Positions 25,722 to 35,143 of a DNA stretch of 64,000 nucleotides are shown here, piece after piece. The notes under the pieces are model-generated. The model was given only the letters and a program-made list of their open reading frames with translations, did no database searches and was not told where the DNA came from. This DNA is from VFMC01 sp963791635 (GTDB lineage: Bacteria; Actinomycetota; Acidimicrobiia; Acidimicrobiales; Ilumatobacteraceae). A program made the translations under genes and the position numbers. The DNA lies in assembly GCA_963791635.1 (NCBI GenBank), contig CAWBTC010000005.1:1240001-1304000 (forward strand). The letters are read 5' to 3'. The stretch's first letter is position 1. Every line of letters starts with the position of its first letter.

Positions 25722-27305
25722 GTGAAGTCCGCTGATCTCCTCGTCGAAGCTGCGCGTCGCCGCACGTTCGCGATCATCAGCCATCCCGACGCGGGCAAGA
25801 CGACACTCACGGAGAAGTTCTTGCTCAACGCGGGCGCCGTCGTGACCGCCGGTTCGGTGAAGGCCAAGGCGGGCGGGCGGTCAGCAACGAGTGACTGGAT
25901 GGAGCTCGAGCAGACCCGCGGCATCTCGATCACCTCGGCTGCGATGCAGTTCGAGTACCGGGGCCACATGTTCAACCTGCTCGACACGCCGGGCCACAAG
26001 GACTTCAGCGAAGACACCTATCGCGTGCTCGCCGCCGTGGACGCCGTGGTGATGGTGCTCGACGCCGCGAAGGGCATCGAGCCCCAGACGCTGAAGCTGT
26101 TCGAGGTGTGCCGCAGCCGGAGCCTCCCGGTGATCACGTTCCTCAACAAGTTCGACCGGCCGAGTCGCGACCCGCTGGAGCTCCTCGACGAGATCGAGAC
26201 GCAGATCGACCTCCGACCCACTCCGGCCACGTGGCCGGTGGGCGACGGTGAGGACTTCCTCGGCGTGATCGATCGCCGCCGCAACATGTTCAGCAGGTTC
26301 ACCCGCACCTCGCGCGGCGCCACGATCGCCCCCGAAGAGCTGATGAGCTTCGATCAAGCCGCCGCGATCGGCGGCAGCGCCTGGAAGCGGGCCATCGATG
26401 GCTGCGACCTTCTGGAGGCCGTGGGCGCCGACGTCGACCTCGAGTCGTTCCTGGCCGGCACCAGCACCCCCGTCTATGCCGGATCCGCGCTGACCGACTT
26501 CGGCGTCAAGCACCTGCTCGACGCCGTGGTGGAGCTCGTGCCGTCGCCGCCCCCTCGCGCCGACCGCGTCGGCGCCGGGCGGCCGATCGACGGCGGCACC
26601 AGTGCGTTCGTGTTCAAGGTGCAGGCCAACATGGACAGGTCACACCGCGATCGTCTCGCCTTCGCTCGCATCTGCAGCGGCCACTTCGAGCGAGGGATGA
26701 CGCTCACGATCGCCCGAACCGGCCGTCCGTTCGCCACCAAGTACGCCTCTACCGTGTTCGGCGCCGAGCGATCCACGGTCGAAGAAGCATTTCCGGGCGA
26801 CGTCGTCGGCTTCGTCAACGCGACCGACCTCCGCATCGGCGACACCCTCTACGAGGGCGAACCTGTCACCTACCCAGGCTTGCCCTCGTTCGCCCCAGAG
26901 CTGTTCACCGGCGCCCGGCCGCTCGACACGGGTCGCTCGAAGCAGTTCCGCCGCGGCCTCGAAGTGCTCGAAGAAGAAGGCGTGGTCCAAGTGCTCCGCG
27001 ACCCCGACATGGGCGACTCGTCGCTCGTGCTCGCAGCCGTCGGACAGCTCCAGTTCGAGGTGTTCGCCCATCGGCTGGAGAACGAGTTCAACGCCCCTGT
27101 CGAACTCACCGGTTCGCCCTATCAGGCGATCCGAGCGACCGATGCCGCCAGTGCTGAGCGGCTCAAGACCATCGGAGGGATCCGGATCCTCCGCCGCGGC
27201 GATGGCGCGACCGTTGCGTTGTTCGAGAACAAGTACCGCTTGCAGCGGTTGTTGGCCGACGAGCCCGAACTCACGTTGACGTTGCTCAACGCCGAGTTCG
27301 GCTGA
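25722..27305 (+). CDS. prfC: Peptide chain release factor 3
   Basis: Translational GTPase that recycles class-I release factors after termination. The GTG at 25722 gives 527 aa, the normal RF3 length. G-domain motifs are intact: G1 SHPDAGKTTL, G2 with RGISITSA, G3 DTPGH, and G4 NKFD. RF3-specific features: SVKAKAGGRSATSDWMELEQ, RGHMFNLLDTPGHKDFSEDTYR, and the C-terminal domain with MGDSSLVLAAVGQLQFEVFAHRLENEF. Nothing in the neighbourhood is functionally linked. Confidence 0.94.
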   Translation: MKSADLLVEAARRRTFAIISHPDAGKTTLTEKFLLNAGAVVTAGSVKAKAGGRSATSDWMELEQTRGISITSAAMQFEYRGHMFNLLDTPGHKDFSEDTYRVLAAVDAVVMVLDAAKGIEPQTLKLFEVCRSRSLPVITFLNKFDRPSRDPLELLDEIETQIDLRPTPATWPVGDGEDFLGVIDRRRNMFSRFTRTSRGATIAPEELMSFDQAAAIGGSAWKRAIDGCDLLEAVGADVDLESFLAGTSTPVYAGSALTDFGVKHLLDAVVELVPSPPPRADRVGAGRPIDGGTSAFVFKVQANMDRSHRDRLAFARICSGHFERGMTLTIARTGRPFATKYASTVFGAERSTVEEAFPGDVVGFVNATDLRIGDTLYEGEPVTYPGLPSFAPELFTGARPLDTGRSKQFRRGLEVLEEEGVVQVLRDPDMGDSSLVLAAVGQLQFEVFAHRLENEFNAPVELTGSPYQAIRATDAASAERLKTIGGIRILRRGDGATVALFENKYRLQRLLADEPELTLTLLNAEFG

Positions 27306-27437
27306 CGCCACGACGCACGCGACCCCGGTCGCACACCGCCACCGCCACCGCGCACTGCGTACCGCGGCCAGCTTGCCGAGAACTTGCCGACCACGGCCAC
27401 CGCACGGGTTCAAGATGACGGATCTGAGAGCCGATGA

Positions 27438-30400
27438 ATGGTCTTGGTGAAGCAGCGGGCCGTGGTGTGGGTGGTGATGGCCACTGCGGTCGCGGCCTCC
27501 GCCACCTATGCCTGGCGCACCCGCGTGCCCTTCGAGCAGGCACAACGGTGGCTCACGGTCCCTGCACTGCTCGCCACCCTGGCCGCGCTGTGGGGGTCGC
27601 GCCTGCGACAGAGGGGCGATCGCGTGGCTTGGCTGGCGATCGCCGGTTCGTGTGCGATGACCACCGCGTCGTATGTGCTCGCCTTCGCAAATGGCACCTG
27701 GGACTCGAGCACGGTCGACGGCCTGGCAGGCCTGCTCAGGGCGCCTGATCGCACCCTCATCGCCCTCGGCCTGATCGCGATGATCGCCGAACGATCCCCC
27801 ATCCGTGAGCGGTACCTCGCGATCGAGGCGACGATCGTGTCGCTCAGCGCCACGCTCGTGATGTGGGTGTTCCTGATCGAACCAGCCCTCGGCCGCTCGA
27901 CGCTCACCGATGCCGACCGGATCCTCTCCTTGGCGTTGCCCGCCTCCGACCTCATGCTCGTGGCCCTCGCCGCCCGACTCTCGCTCGGCTACCAGGCCCG
28001 AAACCGCTCGTTCTCGATCCTGTTGGTCGGCCTCGTCACTCGATTGCTCGCCAACATCGTGAGCTACTGGTCGTACATGGCCGACGGCGTCAAGGGCAGC
28101 CCCACCATCCACACGCTCACCGGCATCTCGTTGCTGCTGTTCGCCATCGCAGCGCTCGACAAGACCGGTGCGAAACGCCCCGTGGTTGCGCACCAGGCCG
28201 TGCAGCTCGACCGCCTCCGTCTCACCACCATCGCCCTGTGCGCACTGGCCCCGCAGGCCGTGCTCATCTCGCTCATCGTCTCCGACGACGCGCCACGCTC
28301 GACGGTGCTCTTTGCGGGCGTGATGACCGCGCTGGTGACGATGCTCGCGCTCACACGTCTCTGGGGCCTGGCCCTCAGCGTTCGCGATCTCACCGAACGC
28401 CGGGGCAAGGACCGGCTCGCATCACTCGTCGAGCGATCGTCGGACATCGTCGTGCTGGTCGACTCGAACCACCGCATCGCCTACACGAGCGGCGCCGTGG
28501 CCGCCATCCTCGGGGTCGACTCGCAGGCCTGGGTCGGCCGGCAGCTCCACGAGCTCGAACTCGTGCCGGTGATCGAATCGTGGCAGGTCGTCGCAGACCG
28601 GATCCTGTCACAGCCCCCCGAGAGTGCGCTCACGGTGGAGGCAACGGCCCTCCATGCGAACGGCACCCACCGGCTGCTCGAGCTGACCGCGGTGAACTTG
28701 ATCCAGAACGTGGCCGTCGGCGGCGTGGTGATCACCATGCGCGACGTGACCGCGACACGCACGCTGCAGCGACAACTCAGCTTCCGCGCCGATCACGACG
28801 AGCTCACCGGCCTCGCCAATCGTGCGCAGTTCCTGTCGCGTCTCACCCGCGAGCTCGCTGAGCGACGACGCCCCGTCGTGATGTTCATGGACCTCGACGA
28901 CTTCAAGGTCATCAACGACACCATGGGCCACGAGGCGGGTGACGTGCTGTTGCGAACGATTGCCGACCGTCTGGCCAAGCGCATCCCTGCCGCATCAGGC
29001 CTCGTCGCCCGGTTGGGCGGCGACGAGTTCGCCGCCTTGCTCCCGGTCGCCACGCCCGCCGAGGCAGCGTTGCTGGCGTCGAGCCTCGTGGCCGATCTCC
29101 ACGAGCCGATCGTGCTCAGCCAGTTCCACACCGTCGCCGCCTCCTGCAGCGTCGGCATCGCACAGCCCGAGCATGGCGAGAACGCATCCGTTGTGTTGCG
29201 CAACGCCGACTTCGCGATGTACCGAGCCAAGCGTCGTGGCAAGGGCTACATCGAGGTCTTCGACGCGGATCTCGAGCACGAGGTGGCGCGTACCGAGGAG
29301 TATCGCCGCGACCTCGCGTCGGCCCTCAGCCGCGAGCAGTTCGCCCTTGTGTACCAGCCGATCGTGCGTGTCCACGACAGCCGTCTCGTCGGTGCCGAAG
29401 CCCTCATTCGCTGGAACCACCACGTGTACGGTGCCGTCGCTCCAGCCGACTTCGTCGAGATCGCCGAGCAGACCGGGGTGATCATCCCCATCGGCTGGTG
29501 GTCGATTCGGCAGGCGTGTCTCACTGCAGCGAGTTGGCTCGACGAGTCGTTGTTCGTCACGGTCAACGTGTCGGGCAGCCAGTTGCGTGGCGCGTCGATC
29601 GTCGAGCACGTGCGTCAGGCTCTCGACGAGAGCGGCCTGGCACCGAACCGGCTGGTCCTCGAGATCACTGAATCGATGCTCATCGACGATCCCGACGGTG
29701 TGGCCGAGGAGTTGGTCGGTGTCCGTGCAATGGGTGTGCGAGTCGCCCTCGACGACTTCGGCACCGGTTACAGCTCCCTCGCGTACGTGCAGCGTCTGCC
29801 GCTCGACATCATCAAGATCGACCGTGAGTTCGTGCAGTCGCTCGGCCGACGAGCCGACGACGCCCTGACGCGCACGATCATCACCATGGCCCACAACCTC
29901 GGGCTCGAGACGATCGGCGAGGGAGTCGAGGAAGAGTCGCAGGTGATCGGCCTGGCCGAGATGGGCTGCGACTACACCCAAGGCTTCCTGTTCTCGGAGC
30001 CGCTCACGGCCTCATCGATGGCAGCAATGCTGGACGACATCGCCGAGCGCGAGCACTCCCGCCGCCCGATCGACTTCGTGATCGCCGTCGACGCGGCACC
30101 TGCGCCGATCGTGATCGCTCCTGATCCGCCGGCCGGGCAGGAGGCCACCGATCCCACAGCACCACCGCTCCCTGCAGCTGCAGCGGCACCACCGGCACCG
30201 ATCTCGACTGCGAGGCCCCCCGCACCGGTCCGGCGGACCCTCCGGTCCCCGGTGCCCGCAGCGGCAGCGCCCGGCCCGGTCGCATCACAACCGCTCGCGC
30301 CGGCAGGGACACCGCTGCAGGACACGCCGGCCCCACCACCAGAACCCGGTCGGAAACGTGTGAACGAACCCGGCACGACCCGTGCTGCGGCCGCTCCGCC

Positions 30401-30530
30401 GGCGAAGGCCGCTGCGTTGCCACAGGCTCGGCGACGTACGGGTCGCGACGAAGAGCTCGCCCGTCTGCTGCGCCCGCTGATCGATGGCGGTGAGGTCGGC
30501 AGCGAGGTCGAGGGCGACCCCGCGACATGA
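27438..30530 (+). CDS. Membrane PAS-GGDEF-EAL cyclic di-GMP protein
   Basis: A 1030-aa signalling protein. Residues 1-310 hold about eight predicted transmembrane helices, a PAS domain spans about 325-435 (DRLASLVERSSDIVVLVDSN), GGDEF is at 527-531 with the preceding DLDDFKVINDTMGHEAGD, and EAL is at 654-656, followed by LEITES, DDFGTGYSSL and GEGVEEESQ. Both catalytic signatures look intact, so it may make or degrade c-di-GMP. The last 130 residues are an Ala/Pro-rich disordered tail (APAPIVIAPDPP, PPAPISTARPPAP). It is probably monocistronic and is only distantly related to the pair at 50.7-58.3 kb. Confidence 0.88.
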   Translation: MVLVKQRAVVWVVMATAVAASATYAWRTRVPFEQAQRWLTVPALLATLAALWGSRLRQRGDRVAWLAIAGSCAMTTASYVLAFANGTWDSSTVDGLAGLLRAPDRTLIALGLIAMIAERSPIRERYLAIEATIVSLSATLVMWVFLIEPALGRSTLTDADRILSLALPASDLMLVALAARLSLGYQARNRSFSILLVGLVTRLLANIVSYWSYMADGVKGSPTIHTLTGISLLLFAIAALDKTGAKRPVVAHQAVQLDRLRLTTIALCALAPQAVLISLIVSDDAPRSTVLFAGVMTALVTMLALTRLWGLALSVRDLTERRGKDRLASLVERSSDIVVLVDSNHRIAYTSGAVAAILGVDSQAWVGRQLHELELVPVIESWQVVADRILSQPPESALTVEATALHANGTHRLLELTAVNLIQNVAVGGVVITMRDVTATRTLQRQLSFRADHDELTGLANRAQFLSRLTRELAERRRPVVMFMDLDDFKVINDTMGHEAGDVLLRTIADRLAKRIPAASGLVARLGGDEFAALLPVATPAEAALLASSLVADLHEPIVLSQFHTVAASCSVGIAQPEHGENASVVLRNADFAMYRAKRRGKGYIEVFDADLEHEVARTEEYRRDLASALSREQFALVYQPIVRVHDSRLVGAEALIRWNHHVYGAVAPADFVEIAEQTGVIIPIGWWSIRQACLTAASWLDESLFVTVNVSGSQLRGASIVEHVRQALDESGLAPNRLVLEITESMLIDDPDGVAEELVGVRAMGVRVALDDFGTGYSSLAYVQRLPLDIIKIDREFVQSLGRRADDALTRTIITMAHNLGLETIGEGVEEESQVIGLAEMGCDYTQGFLFSEPLTASSMAAMLDDIAEREHSRRPIDFVIAVDAAPAPIVIAPDPPAGQEATDPTAPPLPAAAAAPPAPISTARPPAPVRRTLRSPVPAAAAPGPVASQPLAPAGTPLQDTPAPPPEPGRKRVNEPGTTRAAAAPPAKAAALPQARRRTGRDEELARLLRPLIDGGEVGSEVEGDPAT

Positions 30531-30640
30531 CCTGAGCTCCCGACACCCTCGATGCCGTCGAACGCATCGACCGCGGCGAGCACCTCGCAACGCCCCGTCA
30601 TGCCCGCAGCCCGTCACCGCGGACCGCCTGCCCCTGGCGA

Positions 30641-32689
30641 TCAGGGAGGGTTCGTGCTGGCCGGCACGGCCGGCGGCTCGGCCGGGCGGGCTGGGCGGGG
30701 TGGCTCGATGGACTCATCCGGCAACGGCGCGGCGTCGGAGCTCTCGGAGAACCCGGAGAAGATCGAGCCGGTCGCGCAGGCTCGCACGTCGCCCAGATCG
30801 AGGTCGCCGTCGATCAGCCCGGTGACCACGGTGCCGTCGGTCGCGACGAGCGCCTGGCATTCCGGAGTGAGCTGATCGAGCGTCGAGCCGACGAACATCG
30901 ACTCGAGCGACGCCCGGTCGGTGCCGAGCACGAACCAGGCCACCTCGCTGTCCAACAGCGAACCCGAGTCTCGCACCGACGCGATCACATCGAGCACGAC
31001 GTCGGCCACCGTGCCGATCGGCGAGACGTACCAGCGACCGTCCACCTCGACGACATCGATCGACGGCAGTGCCGTGAGCCCCGAGGTGCCGAAGAGCGAC
31101 AGCACGCTGAGCCCACCGGAGGCCGACCCACACGACATCCACGTCTGTTCGTCGATCTGCTCGAACCCGGGCGGGCCGATGCTCTCGCCGACCGTGATCG
31201 ACCGATCCGGATCGACCGGACCGACCTCATCCAGTGGCGCCTCGCCAGCGCCGTCGCCATCGCCTGCCACCGACGAGGACGAGGCCCCACTGCCTGACGA
31301 CGCGTCGGACGACACACTGGACGGCCCGGACGCGCCCGATCCGAACATCGACTGTGTGGCGGGACCGCTCCACGTGGTGCAGCCGTCAGCCCGGCGGATC
31401 TCGATCGATTCGGGGCCGTCGGACACAGGCGCGTCCGGCAGCGGGAAGACCGTTCCGTCCTCGTCGGCCCACGTCATGTTGTAGTTCCCGTCGGGATACA
31501 CGACGTCGGGGTCGAAATCGAGGCCGTCGATCGTCGCCGGCAACTCCACACCCGCAGCGATCACGGCAATCGACATGCCGTCGTACGCAGAGATCACCGT
31601 CGGCAGCGTCGGGTCGAAGGAGCCGTACACCTCCGGTTCGTGCATGGTGCCGCTGATCGTGAAGGTGTCGGCCGACACCGTGCGACGATCGCCGTCACCG
31701 TCCACCGTGTACCCCGCACCCGACAACTGCAGGTCATACCCCGCCTCCTGGAAGCGGGCGATGTCGTCGCCGACCTCGTCGATCATCAACGGTGCGTAGC
31801 GCAGTACGGCGTCGCCTTCCCCCGGCGCGGACGTGGCGAACGCACCAGCGAGGTCGAGTGCGACCACGTTGGAGAAGAACTCGTCGGCCGCAGCCTCGGG
31901 CGAATCAGCGCCGACCGCCGTGAGCGGGGCGTCGGGCAGCGCAACGTCGGCGCTCTGTCGGGCGTACTCGGCGAGCGTGAAGCTGAGGCTCACGTACCAG
32001 CGCCCGTCGCGCTCCACCGTTGCGAGCATCGCCGGCGACACGAGATCGCCGAGACGCGCGCTGTCGGAGGCGAGCGTCAACTCGTCACCGAAGACTTCTC
32101 GTAGCTGCTCGCCGAGCGGGAACACCGCCGGGTCGAACACCCACGACACCGAGCCGGCCGCTGCGGTCACCACGGCCAGTCCGTCGTCGAGCGACTCGGT
32201 GACGAGGTCGACGCCAGCGAACGAGAGATCGAACCCGTCGACACCATCGAGACTGAATCCCTCCCCGACGAGGTCGGCCTCGACCGCGTCGGCGCGGCCC
32301 GCTTCGGCCGCGGCCCGAATACCGGGAGCCTCGGCCGGATCGATCGCGTCGATCATTCCGAGGATGTCCTCGTCCGAAGTGGCGTTGATGAACTGACGCA
32401 CCGCCTCTTCCGGCGACGCCGCACCAGAGGTCCCGGCGCCGGAGAGGGCGATGGTGGTGAACCCGATCGCACCTGCCAGGGCGGCGATCGTGGCCCCGAT
32501 GCCGGCCGCCCGACGGCTGCGGCCCTCACGGCGCGTGATGGGCCGCGAGCCGTGCTGGACGCGGATCTCGTCGAGGCTGCGCACGGCGGTGGGGGCATGG
32601 TCGGCCAACTGGTGCAGTCGCTGACGCAAGAGCACCTCGAACCCGTCGTCTGGCTGCCCGGAGCGAGGATCTGGAGTGGGCTCAGTCAT
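30641..32689 (-). CDS. Membrane-anchored partner of the ECF sigma factor (putative anti-sigma factor)
   Basis: A 682-aa protein starting MTEPTPDPRSG at 32689; the start overlaps the sigma-factor stop by 8 nt. It has a short cytoplasmic part (LRQRLHQLADHAPTAVRSLDEI), one transmembrane helix (about residues 60-80, AAGIGATIAALAGAIGFTTIAL) and a long exported part. The exported part contains repeated segments such as SPEEAVRQFINATSDEDILGMIDAI and SPEAAADEFFSNVVALDLAGAF, ending in a Pro-rich tail (PRPARPAEPPAVPAS). No HHCC zinc anti-sigma motif is seen. Gene order, overlap and topology suggest that it regulates the sigma factor; that role is inferred. A Ser/Gly/Asp-rich linker interrupts the extracellular region. 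Confidence 0.65.
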   Translation of the reverse strand: MTEPTPDPRSGQPDDGFEVLLRQRLHQLADHAPTAVRSLDEIRVQHGSRPITRREGRSRRAAGIGATIAALAGAIGFTTIALSGAGTSGAASPEEAVRQFINATSDEDILGMIDAIDPAEAPGIRAAAEAGRADAVEADLVGEGFSLDGVDGFDLSFAGVDLVTESLDDGLAVVTAAAGSVSWVFDPAVFPLGEQLREVFGDELTLASDSARLGDLVSPAMLATVERDGRWYVSLSFTLAEYARQSADVALPDAPLTAVGADSPEAAADEFFSNVVALDLAGAFATSAPGEGDAVLRYAPLMIDEVGDDIARFQEAGYDLQLSGAGYTVDGDGDRRTVSADTFTISGTMHEPEVYGSFDPTLPTVISAYDGMSIAVIAAGVELPATIDGLDFDPDVVYPDGNYNMTWADEDGTVFPLPDAPVSDGPESIEIRRADGCTTWSGPATQSMFGSGASGPSSVSSDASSGSGASSSSVAGDGDGAGEAPLDEVGPVDPDRSITVGESIGPPGFEQIDEQTWMSCGSASGGLSVLSLFGTSGLTALPSIDVVEVDGRWYVSPIGTVADVVLDVIASVRDSGSLLDSEVAWFVLGTDRASLESMFVGSTLDQLTPECQALVATDGTVVTGLIDGDLDLGDVRACATGSIFSGFSESSDAAPLPDESIEPPRPARPAEPPAVPASTNPP

Positions 32690-33200
32690 GGGTCGTCTCA
32701 TTCCTCGCGGGCTGGTCGACACGATGGGCACGGTCGACACGGTCGGGGTCGGCGATTCGCGTCCGCAGCTCGGCAAGGCCACGATGGACGAGTGTGCGCA
32801 CGGTGGTCGGGCGGCAATCGAGGATGCCCGCGATCTCGGTCTCAGGAAGGTCGCAGAGGTAGCGGAGCACGATGGCCGTGCGCTGGCGCACGGGCAGGTC
32901 CTGCAGTGCGTCACGCAGTTCGGTGAGCCCGGTGTCGAGCACGATCTCAGTGGGTCGGTCGAGGCGCGGCGCCCGCGTGATCCGGCGGTGGATCGACCGA
33001 CACTGGTTCACGACGGCGACGCGCAGGTAGGCGGCGGGGTTGTCGAGCTCGGCGATCCGGGGGCCGACACGGCAGAAGACGTCATGGACGACGTCCTCAG
33101 CGGCAGCGCCGGAGCCGGTGAGCACGTAGGCGACGCGCAACAGGTCGCGGTACGCCTGTGCATAGACGCTCTCGGCGCCGGCCCAGCTCACACCTTCCAC
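32682..33200 (-). CDS. ECF (sigma-70 family) RNA polymerase sigma factor
   Basis: Extracytoplasmic-function sigma factor. GTG at 33200 is preferred because GGGGAAGG lies 8 nt upstream and the 172-aa product begins close to the sigma2 domain (VYAQAYRDLLRVAYVLTGS), as in SigE-like ECFs. Region 2 continues AAEDVVHDVFCRV. Region 4 is ALQDLPVRQRTAIVLRYLCDLPETEIAGIL with the recognition helix CRPTTVRTLVHRGLAELR. In-frame starts further up (33287, 33314) would run through a 34-nt palindrome. The downstream overlapping gene is the likely membrane anti-sigma partner. Confidence 0.88.
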   Translation of the reverse strand: MEGVSWAGAESVYAQAYRDLLRVAYVLTGSGAAAEDVVHDVFCRVGPRIAELDNPAAYLRVAVVNQCRSIHRRITRAPRLDRPTEIVLDTGLTELRDALQDLPVRQRTAIVLRYLCDLPETEIAGILDCRPTTVRTLVHRGLAELRTRIADPDRVDRAHRVDQPARNETTHD

Positions 33201-33239
33201 CTGCCGCACCTTCCCCACGCTCGTCGTGACTCCGGCCGT

Positions 33240-33273
33240 GACCGGTTCCGGCCGGTTCCGGCCGGAACCGGTC
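33240..33273. promoter_or_regulatory. Perfect 16-bp inverted repeat upstream of the sigma-factor gene
   Basis: GACCGGTTCCGGCCGG at 33240-33255 faces its exact reverse complement at 33258-33273, with only TT between, and the sequence contains internal CCGG repeats. It lies 40 nt upstream of the preferred sigma-factor start and could be a repressor site or an extremely stable hairpin in the 5' leader. Confidence 0.6.
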
Positions 33274-33415
33274 ATGGCGACGTTCATACCTCTTCTCACG
33301 CCCGACGGACGCAATCCGTTGCACGGACTCCCCAGATTCCTCCGTCACCGCTTGGTCACCGCTTGGTCATCCCTGGACACCGCTGGCCACCACTGGTGCA
33401 GCGGCGGGTCGTCGG

Positions 33416-35143
33416 CTACGACCTCGTGTCGAACAACCGTGAGGGCGTGAGCCCCACGAACGAATCGCCGAACCAGCCGAACACGTCGACGATCACGTCG
33501 GTGGGAGCTGAGCTGAACACGCACACCTCGCCGTCGGCATCCGGCGCCACGATCACCAGGTTCGCCCGGTTCACCCCGGACCGCACGTTGAGGTTCGACG
33601 CCGTGGGCCGACGACCGTCACAGGGGTAGACGGTGAGAAAGCCGCTGGCACCAGGATCTGCAGCGGTGAGGTTCAGCACCACCCCGCTGGCATCGGCCGG
33701 CACACCGGATCGACCCGCCACCCGCACCGTCACGGTGCCGCCGCCGACGAGCCGGGACCCTGCTGTCAGTCGGGTGTCGAGCACGCGGTCGGCGTCGACG
33801 ACGCCCATGTCCGCATCGGCGGCGAACGATCCGAAGAGGTCGACGAGCAGATGCGTGGCTACGTTCGACACGACGCAGACCCGACCGGTCGCGTCGGGCT
33901 CGGTGATCACCAGGTTCGGCGCCGTCGCCCCGACCGCGACGTTCACGTTCGAGGTGGTGCCGAGCGGACGGTCGCAGGGACCGACGCTCACGAACCCGCC
34001 GGCCGCCGCATCGCTGGCGGTGACCGACAACGCCACCGCCCGCGCGCCGACGGGCACGCCAGCCGCGGTCGCGACATCGACGACGAGGCGCACTCCGGCT
34101 CCGTGGCGTGCCGCGCCGGCGGGCTGACGCGTGTCGGCAAGTCGGATCGGTGTGACGGGGGTGAAGCCGGTTCCGACCGGGAACGCGCCGGCGACGTCGA
34201 CGATCACGTTGGTCCGCTCGCTGTTGCCGACGCAGATCTCGCCGCTCGCTCCGACCGTCACGATCGCCGCCGCGGCCACCACCTGCTCGCGCACGAAGTT
34301 GGCATTGCTCGCGACTGGCTGGGACACGTCGCACGGGAAGGCGGTGAGGAACCCGCCGGCGCGAGGGTTGACCACCGTGAGATTCACGGCCACCGCGGCA
34401 GCATCGGCCGGTACGCCGTTCACCCCGCGTACCGCGATGCGGCTGACGCCGTTGCGAGCCGGCAGGTTTGACGTCGCCAACACGGTGTCGCGCACGAGCT
34501 CGCTGTACACCCGGGCACCGACTGCATTGAGGTGGATCGCGTCATAGGTGATGTCGTCGCGGTCGGCTGCTCCCGTCCAATCCACGAGGAACAGATCGGG
34601 GTGGCGCTGCACCGCCGCCTCGAGTCGACGGTTCACCTCGGGGAAGTACCAGGAGTAGGGCTGCACCTGGCGCCATGCCGACGGGGTGACGAACTGCGGC
34701 TTGATCTCACGCAAGGTGATCCAGTAGATCCGCTTCACTCCCGCCTCACGGAGCGCGGCGATGATCGAATCGACCGAGCGATCGAAGCGCGGGACGTCCC
34801 AGTACGGGTAGTTGTGGCCGCCGGCCACCACCGCCACATCGCCGAAGACCGACGGATCGCTCGCCATCCGGGCCCGAACGTGCTTGGACTCGAGTTGCTC
34901 CACGAACAACGCAGGCGTGCCATCGACGGTGACCTGCCAGTCGGGACCGAATGCAACGGGCATGGCCGACTTCGCGCCCAATCCCACTGACTCGGTCACC
35001 ATGTACACACGTCGCTCACGCGGGAAAGCCTCGGTGCGACCCGGCACGCGTTCGGCTCCGGCAGGTGCGCTCGACACGCCAGGAACGATCGACGCCAGCA
35101 CCGCGAACGCGACCGCACCGATCACCATGCGTGCACACCTCAC
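33416..35143 (-). CDS. Secreted SGNH-hydrolase-like protein with three C-terminal Cys repeat modules
   Basis: A 575-aa exported protein. GTG at 35143 shares GTGA with the stop of the upstream paralogous gene. After a signal peptide (MVIGAVAFAVLASIVPG) comes a short SGNH/GDSL-like domain (residues about 40-220) with FGDVAVVAGGHNYPYWDVP and a C-terminal TYDAIHLNAVGA (the D-x-x-H catalytic pair); the GDS block is degenerate (MVTESVGLGAK). Three modules of about 115 aa follow, each with a DTR-type entry, GVPADA-x-AVxLNLT, GFLT-x-x-PCD, SN-x-N, a second Cys, and VDVFGxF exit. Function of the modules is unknown; they are probably surface-exposed beta domains. Confidence 0.75.
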   Translation of the reverse strand: MRCARMVIGAVAFAVLASIVPGVSSAPAGAERVPGRTEAFPRERRVYMVTESVGLGAKSAMPVAFGPDWQVTVDGTPALFVEQLESKHVRARMASDPSVFGDVAVVAGGHNYPYWDVPRFDRSVDSIIAALREAGVKRIYWITLREIKPQFVTPSAWRQVQPYSWYFPEVNRRLEAAVQRHPDLFLVDWTGAADRDDITYDAIHLNAVGARVYSELVRDTVLATSNLPARNGVSRIAVRGVNGVPADAAAVAVNLTVVNPRAGGFLTAFPCDVSQPVASNANFVREQVVAAAAIVTVGASGEICVGNSERTNVIVDVAGAFPVGTGFTPVTPIRLADTRQPAGAARHGAGVRLVVDVATAAGVPVGARAVALSVTASDAAAGGFVSVGPCDRPLGTTSNVNVAVGATAPNLVITEPDATGRVCVVSNVATHLLVDLFGSFAADADMGVVDADRVLDTRLTAGSRLVGGGTVTVRVAGRSGVPADASGVVLNLTAADPGASGFLTVYPCDGRRPTASNLNVRSGVNRANLVIVAPDADGEVCVFSSAPTDVIVDVFGWFGDSFVGLTPSRLFDTRS

